DNA from: Heterohyrax brucei
Taxonomy: Eukaryota; Chordata; Mammalia; Hyracoidea; Procaviidae
DNA: 64,000 bases
NCBI GenBank assembly: GCA_028571685.1
Contig: CM053142.1
Location: 199,291,796 to 199,355,795 of the forward strand
Direction: 5' to 3'
Positions 59,543 to 64,000 of this stretch are shown piece by piece. The notes beneath the pieces are model-generated. The model searched no databases. It saw only the letters and a program-made list of their open reading frames with translations, and had not been told where the DNA came from. Position numbers and translations under genes: made by a program. Position 1 is the first letter of the stretch, and each line of letters begins with the position of its first letter.

Positions 59543-60383
59543 TTAGGGTTAGGGTTAGGGTTGGGGTTAGGGTTGGGGTTAGGGTTCGGGTTCGGTTTCG
59601 GGTTAGGGTTAGGGTTAGGGTTAGGGTTAGGGTTAGGGTTAGGGTTAGGGTTAGGGTTAGGGTTAGGGTTAGGGTTAGGGTTAGGGTTAGGGTTAGGGTT
59701 AGGGTTAGGGTTAGGGTTAGGGTTAGGGTTAGGGTTAGGGTTAGGGTTAGGGTTAGGGTTAGGGTTAGGGTTAGGGTTAGGGTTAGGGTTAGGGTTAGGG
59801 TTAGGGTTAGGGTTAGGGTTAGGGTTAGGGTTAGGGTTAGGGTTAGGGTTAGGGTTAGGGTTAGGGTTAGGGTTAGGGTTGGGTTGGGTTGGGGTTAGGG
59901 TTAGGGTTAGGGTTAGGGTTAGGGTTAGGGTTAGGGTTAGGGTTAGGGTTAGGGTTAGGGTTAGGGTTAGGGTTAGGTTTAGGGTTAGGGTTAGGGTTAG
60001 GGTTAGGGTTAGGGTTAGGGTTAGGGTTAGGGTTAGGGTTAGGGTTAGGGTTAGGGTTAGGGTTAGGATAAGGGTTAGGGTTAGGGTTAGGGTTAGGGTT
60101 AGGGTTAGGGTTAGGGTTAGGGTTAGGGTTAGGGTTAGGGTTAGGGTTAGGGTTAGGGTTAGGGTTAGGGTTAGGGTTAGGGTTAGGGTTACGGTTAGGG
60201 TTACGGTTAGGGTTAGGGTTAGGGTTAGGGTTACGGTTAGGGTTAGGGTTAGGGTTAGGGTTAGGGTTAGGGTTAGGGTTAGGGTTAGGGTTAGGGTTAG
60301 GGTTAGGGTTAGGGTTAGGGTTAGGGTTAGGGTTAGGGTTAGGGTTAGGGTTAGGGTTAGGGTTAGGGTTAGGGTTAGGGTTA
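59543..60383 (+). repeat. Interstitial telomeric block 7, (TTAGGG)n, 841 bp
   Basis: It has the common left edge, then TTCGGTTTCGGG near 59586. In the core, three 5-nt TTGGG units near 59879-59893 change the hexamer phase. TTAGGT lies near 59973 and GGATAAGGG near 60066; the same two interruptions occur in block 1, 72 bp apart there and 90 bp apart here. Three TTACGG units lie near 60190-60236. TTAGGC is absent. The satellite resumes at AACTTCTCTAGCTAG. Confidence 0.97.
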
Positions 60384-62184
60384 AACTTCTCTAGCTAGAT
60401 GAATCAGTGTGTACTTTCCCTTGTTTCTATCTGTTACCAATCTTGAGAAACTCATACATTCTCTTTTCACTGTTTCCCTGTCTTACAGAAGTAGTTTTCT
60501 TTCTGCGAAAGTGTTGTTTTCACAGTGCTAAGTACTGCCAACTCTATCAACAATGTAGGTTTTACCAGTTATCTAAGTCTCTCTTATTTTCTTGTCCTTA
60601 TACTTGGTTTTCTCTGTGTAAACCTCTGAAACCTTTCTAGGTAGATGAATCACTGTGTACTTTCTCTTGTTTCTATCTGTTACCAATCTTGAGAAACACA
60701 TACATTTTCTGTTCACTGTTTCACGGACTTGGAGAACTAAATTTCTTTCGGCGAAAGTGCTGTTTTCACAGCGCTAAGTACTCCCAACTCTATCAACAAT
60801 GTAGTTTTTACCAGTTTTCTAAGTCTCTCCTATTTTCTTCTACTTATACTTGGAATTCTCTGTGTAAACCTTGTAACTTTTCTAGGTAAATGAATCACTG
60901 TGTACTTTCTCTTGTTTCTGTTACCAATCTTGAGGAACTCATACATTCTCTGTTCACTGTTTCCCAATCTTAGAAAACTAGATCTCTATCTGCGAAAGTG
61001 CTGTTTTCACAGTGCTAAGTACTCACAACTCTATCAACAATGTAGGTTTTACCAGTTTTCTAAGTCTCTCTTATTTTCTTGTACTTATACTTGGAATTCT
61101 CTGTGTAAACCTTGTAACTTTTCTAGGTAGATGAATCACTGTGTACTTTCTCTTCTTTCTATCTGTTACCAATCTTGAGAAACTCATACATTCTCTGTTC
61201 ACTGTTTCACGGACTTAGAGAACTAACTTTCCTACGGCGAAAGTACTGTTTTCACAGTGCTAAGTACTCCCAACTCTATCAACAATGTAGGTTTTACCAG
61301 TTTTCTAAGTCTCTCTTATTTTCTTGTACTTATACTTGGAATTCTCTCTGTAAACCTCTGTAACTTTTCTAGGTTGATGAACCACTGTGTACTTTCTCTT
61401 GTTTCTATCTGTTACCAATCTTGAGAAACTCATACATTCTCTGTTCACTGTTTCGCGGACTTAGAGAACTAAATTTCTTTCGGCGAAAGTGCTGTTTTCA
61501 CAGTGCTAAGTACTCCCAACTCTATCAGCAATGTAAGTTTTACCAGTTTTCTAAGTCTCTCTTATTTTCTTGTACTTATACTTGGAATTCTCCGTGTAAA
61601 CCTCTGTAACTTTTCTAGGTAGATGAATCACTGTGTACTTTCTCTTGTTTCTATCTGTTACCAACCTTGAGAAACTCATACATTCTCTGTTCACTGTTTC
61701 ACGGGCTTAGAGAACTAAATTTCTTTCTGTGAAAGTGGTGTTTTCACAGTGCTAAGTACTCCCAACTCTATCAACAATGTAGGTTTTACCAGTTTTCTAA
61801 GTCTCTCTTATTTTCTTGTACTTATACTTGGAATTCTCTGTGTAAACCTCTGTAACTTCTCTAGGTAGATGAATCACTGTGTACTTTCTCTTGTTTCTAT
61901 CTGTTACCAATCTGCAGAAACTCATACATTCTCTGTTTACTGTTTCCCAGTCTTAGAGAAGTAGATTTTTTCTGGGAAAGTGCTGTTTTCACAGTGCTAG
62001 GTACTCCCAACTCTATCCACAATGTAGGTCTTACCAGTTTTCTAAGTCTCTCTTATTTTCTTGTACTTATACATGGAATTCTCTGAGTAAACTTCTGTAA
62101 CTTCTCTACCTAGGTGAATCACTGTGTACTTTCTCTTGTTTCTATCTGTTACCAATCTTGAGAAACTCATACATTCTCTGTTCA
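60384..62184 (+). repeat. Satellite, right flank of telomeric block 7
   Basis: About seven monomers. The first resembles the right flank of blocks 2-6 (CCCTGTCTTACAG) but has GAAGTAGTTTTC and AAAGTGTTG. Two adjacent monomers share a 1-bp deletion, AAACCTTGTAAC, near 60867 and 61110. The 242-bp monomer near 60900 matches 56633, and the monomer near 61421 matches 56909. No gene is visible. Confidence 0.92.
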
Positions 62185-64000
62185 CTGTTTCACGGACTTA
62201 GAAAACTAAATTTCTTTCGGCGAAAGTGCTGTTTTCACAGTGCTAAGTACTCCCAACTCTATCAACAATGTAGGTTTTACCAGTTTTCTAAGTCTCTCTA
62301 ATTTTCTTGTACTTATACTTGGAATTCTCTGTGTAAACCTCTGTAACTTCTCTAGGTAGATGAATTACTGTGTACTTTCTCTTGTTTCTGTTACCAATCT
62401 TGAGGAACTCTTACATTCTCTGTTCAGTGTTTCCCAGTGTTAGAGAAGTAGATTTCTTTCTGGGAAAGTGCTGTTTTCACAGTGCGAAGTACTCCCAACT
62501 CTATCAACAATGTAGGTTTTACCAGTTTTCTAAGTCTCTCTTATTTTCTTGTACTTATACTTGGTTTTCTCTGTGTAAACCTCTGTAACTTTTCTAGGTA
62601 GATGAATCACGGTGTACTTTCTCTTGTTTCTATCTGTTACCAATCTTGAGAAACTCATACATTCTCTGTTCACTGTTTCACGGACTTGGAGAACTAAATT
62701 TCTTTCGGCGAAAGTGCTGTTTTCACAGCGCTAAGTACTCCCAACTCTATCAACAATGTAGGTTTTAACAGTTTTCTAAGTCTCTCTTATTTTCTTGTAC
62801 TTATACTTGGAATTCTCTGTGTAAACCGCTGTAACTTTTCTAGGCAGATGAATCACTGTGTACTTTCTCTTGTTTCTATCTGTTACCAATCTTGAGAAAC
62901 TGATACATTCTCTTTTCACTGTTTCACGGACTTAGAAAACTAAATTTCTTTCGGCGAAAGTGCTGTTTTCACAGTGCTAAGTACTCCCAACTCTATCAAC
63001 AATGTAGGTTTTACCAGTTTTCTAAGTCTCTCTAATTTTCTTGTACTTATACTTGGAATTCTCTGTGTAAACCTCTGTAACTTCTCTAGGTAGATGAATT
63101 ACTGTGTACTTTCTCTTGTTTCTGTTACCAATCTTGAGGAACTCATACATTCTCTGTTCAGTGTTTCCCAGTATTAGAGAAGTAGATTTCTTTCTGGGAA
63201 AGTGCTGTTTTCACAGTGCGAAGTACTCCCAACTCTATCAACAATGTAGGTTTGACCAGTTTTCTAAGTCTCTCTTATTTTCTTGTACTTATACTTGGTT
63301 TTCTCTGTGTAAACCTCTGTAACTTTTCTAGGTAGATGAATCACTGTGTACTTTCTCTTGTTTCTATCTGTTACCAATCTTGAGAAACTCATACATTCTC
63401 TGTTCACTGTTTCACGGACTTGGAGAACTAAATTTCTTTCGCCGAAAGTGCTGTTTTCACAGCGCTAAGTACTCCCAACTCTATCAACAATGTAGGTTTT
63501 ACCAGTTTTCTAAGTCTCTGTTATTTTCTTGTACTTATACTTGGAATTCTCTGTGTAAACCTCTGTAACTTTTCTAGGTAGATGAATCACTGTGTACTTT
63601 CTCTTGTTTCTATCTGTTACCAATCTTGAGAAACTCATACATTCTCTGTTCACTGTTTCACGGACTTAGAGAACTAAATTTCCTACGGCGAAAGTGCTGT
63701 TTTCACAGTGCTAAGTACTCCCAACTCTATCAACAATGTAGGTTTTACCAGTTTTCTTAGTCTCTCTTATTTTCTTCTGCTTATCCTTGGAATTCTCTGT
63801 GTAAACCTCTGTAACTTTTCTAGGTAGATGAATCACTGTGTACTTTCTCTTGTTGCTATCTGTTACCAATCTTGAGAAACTCATACATTCTCTGTTCACT
63901 GTTTCACGGACTTACAGAACTAAATTTCCTTCGGCGAAAGTGCTGTTTTCTCAGTGCTAGGTACTCCCAACTCTATCAACAATGTAGGTTTTACCAGTTT
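62185..64000 (+). repeat. Satellite with a 734-bp tandem duplication, to window end
   Basis: The unit 62185-62918 (two 246-bp monomers and one 242-bp monomer) is repeated from 62919 to about 63495 at an offset of 734 bp. Shared markers are GGACTTAGAAAAC, CTCTCTAATTTTC, GAATTACTG, CAGTGCGAAG, GGTTTTCTCTG, GGACTTGGAG and CACAGCGCTAAG. The satellite continues past the window edge. No gene is visible. Confidence 0.9.

Noticed and set aside
373..60383. Integrated herpesvirus with telomere-like repeats
   Set aside because: Some herpesviruses carry TTAGGG arrays, but here only satellite flanks the blocks and no viral genes or other unique sequence are present.
1..64000. Transposon, tRNA, rRNA or a defence or metabolic gene cluster
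   Set aside because: I found no stretch that departs from satellite or telomeric hexamer, no terminal inverted repeats, target duplications or poly-A tails, and no sequence resembling an RNA gene.

Overview
The window is tandemly repeated DNA from end to end and I see no gene in it. Two components fill it. The first is an AT-rich satellite with a basic unit of 246 bp, about 234 copies over roughly 57.5 kb, all in one orientation. The second is seven blocks of (TTAGGG)n telomere-type repeat, 0.82 to 1.15 kb each (about 6.5 kb in total), all with the G-rich strand on + and all inserted at the same point of the satellite monomer. The motif is the telomere repeat of vertebrates and many other metazoans, and also of some fungi and protists. 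A large, non-coding, head-to-tail satellite with multi-kilobase higher-order duplications points to eukaryotic heterochromatin, most plausibly subtelomeric or pericentromeric DNA of an animal. I do not recognise the satellite and cannot name the species.

Layout: satellite 1-372; telomeric block 1 373-1196; satellite 1197-18361 (about 70 monomers, most mixed in its left 11.8 kb, with a 1.96 kb tandem duplication at 12955-16655); block 2 18362-19234; 10 monomers; block 3 21683-22831; 12 monomers; block 4 25778-26632; 10 monomers; block 5 29081-30175; satellite 30176-54480 (about 99 monomers, with a 5-kb multi-monomer unit present three times); block 6 54481-55377; 17 monomers; block 7 59543-60383; satellite to the end. 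Blocks 2 to 5 lie in a 7.4 kb segment duplicated in tandem (17146-24561 and 24562 to about 31330).

The telomeric blocks are probably copies of one ancestral insertion, not independent events. All begin with the same ordered series of variant hexamers, all replace the same ~9 bp of the monomer, and all carry the same two substitutions just downstream. They then diversified: blocks 2/4, 3/5 and 1/7 form sister pairs, and block 6 has a 2/4-like left edge and a 3/5-like right edge. Local homogenisation of variant hexamers is visible, with 13-14 consecutive TTAGGC in blocks 2 and 4 and 10 consecutive TTCGGG in block 6.

No CDS, RNA gene, transposon, CRISPR array or terminator is supported. Open frames of 60-78 codons recur once per monomer because the repeat recurs. 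They begin at TTG or GTG, not ATG. Long Gly-Leu or Arg-Val frames are only the telomere hexamer read in different phases. The interest here is in repeat evolution, not in a protein system.
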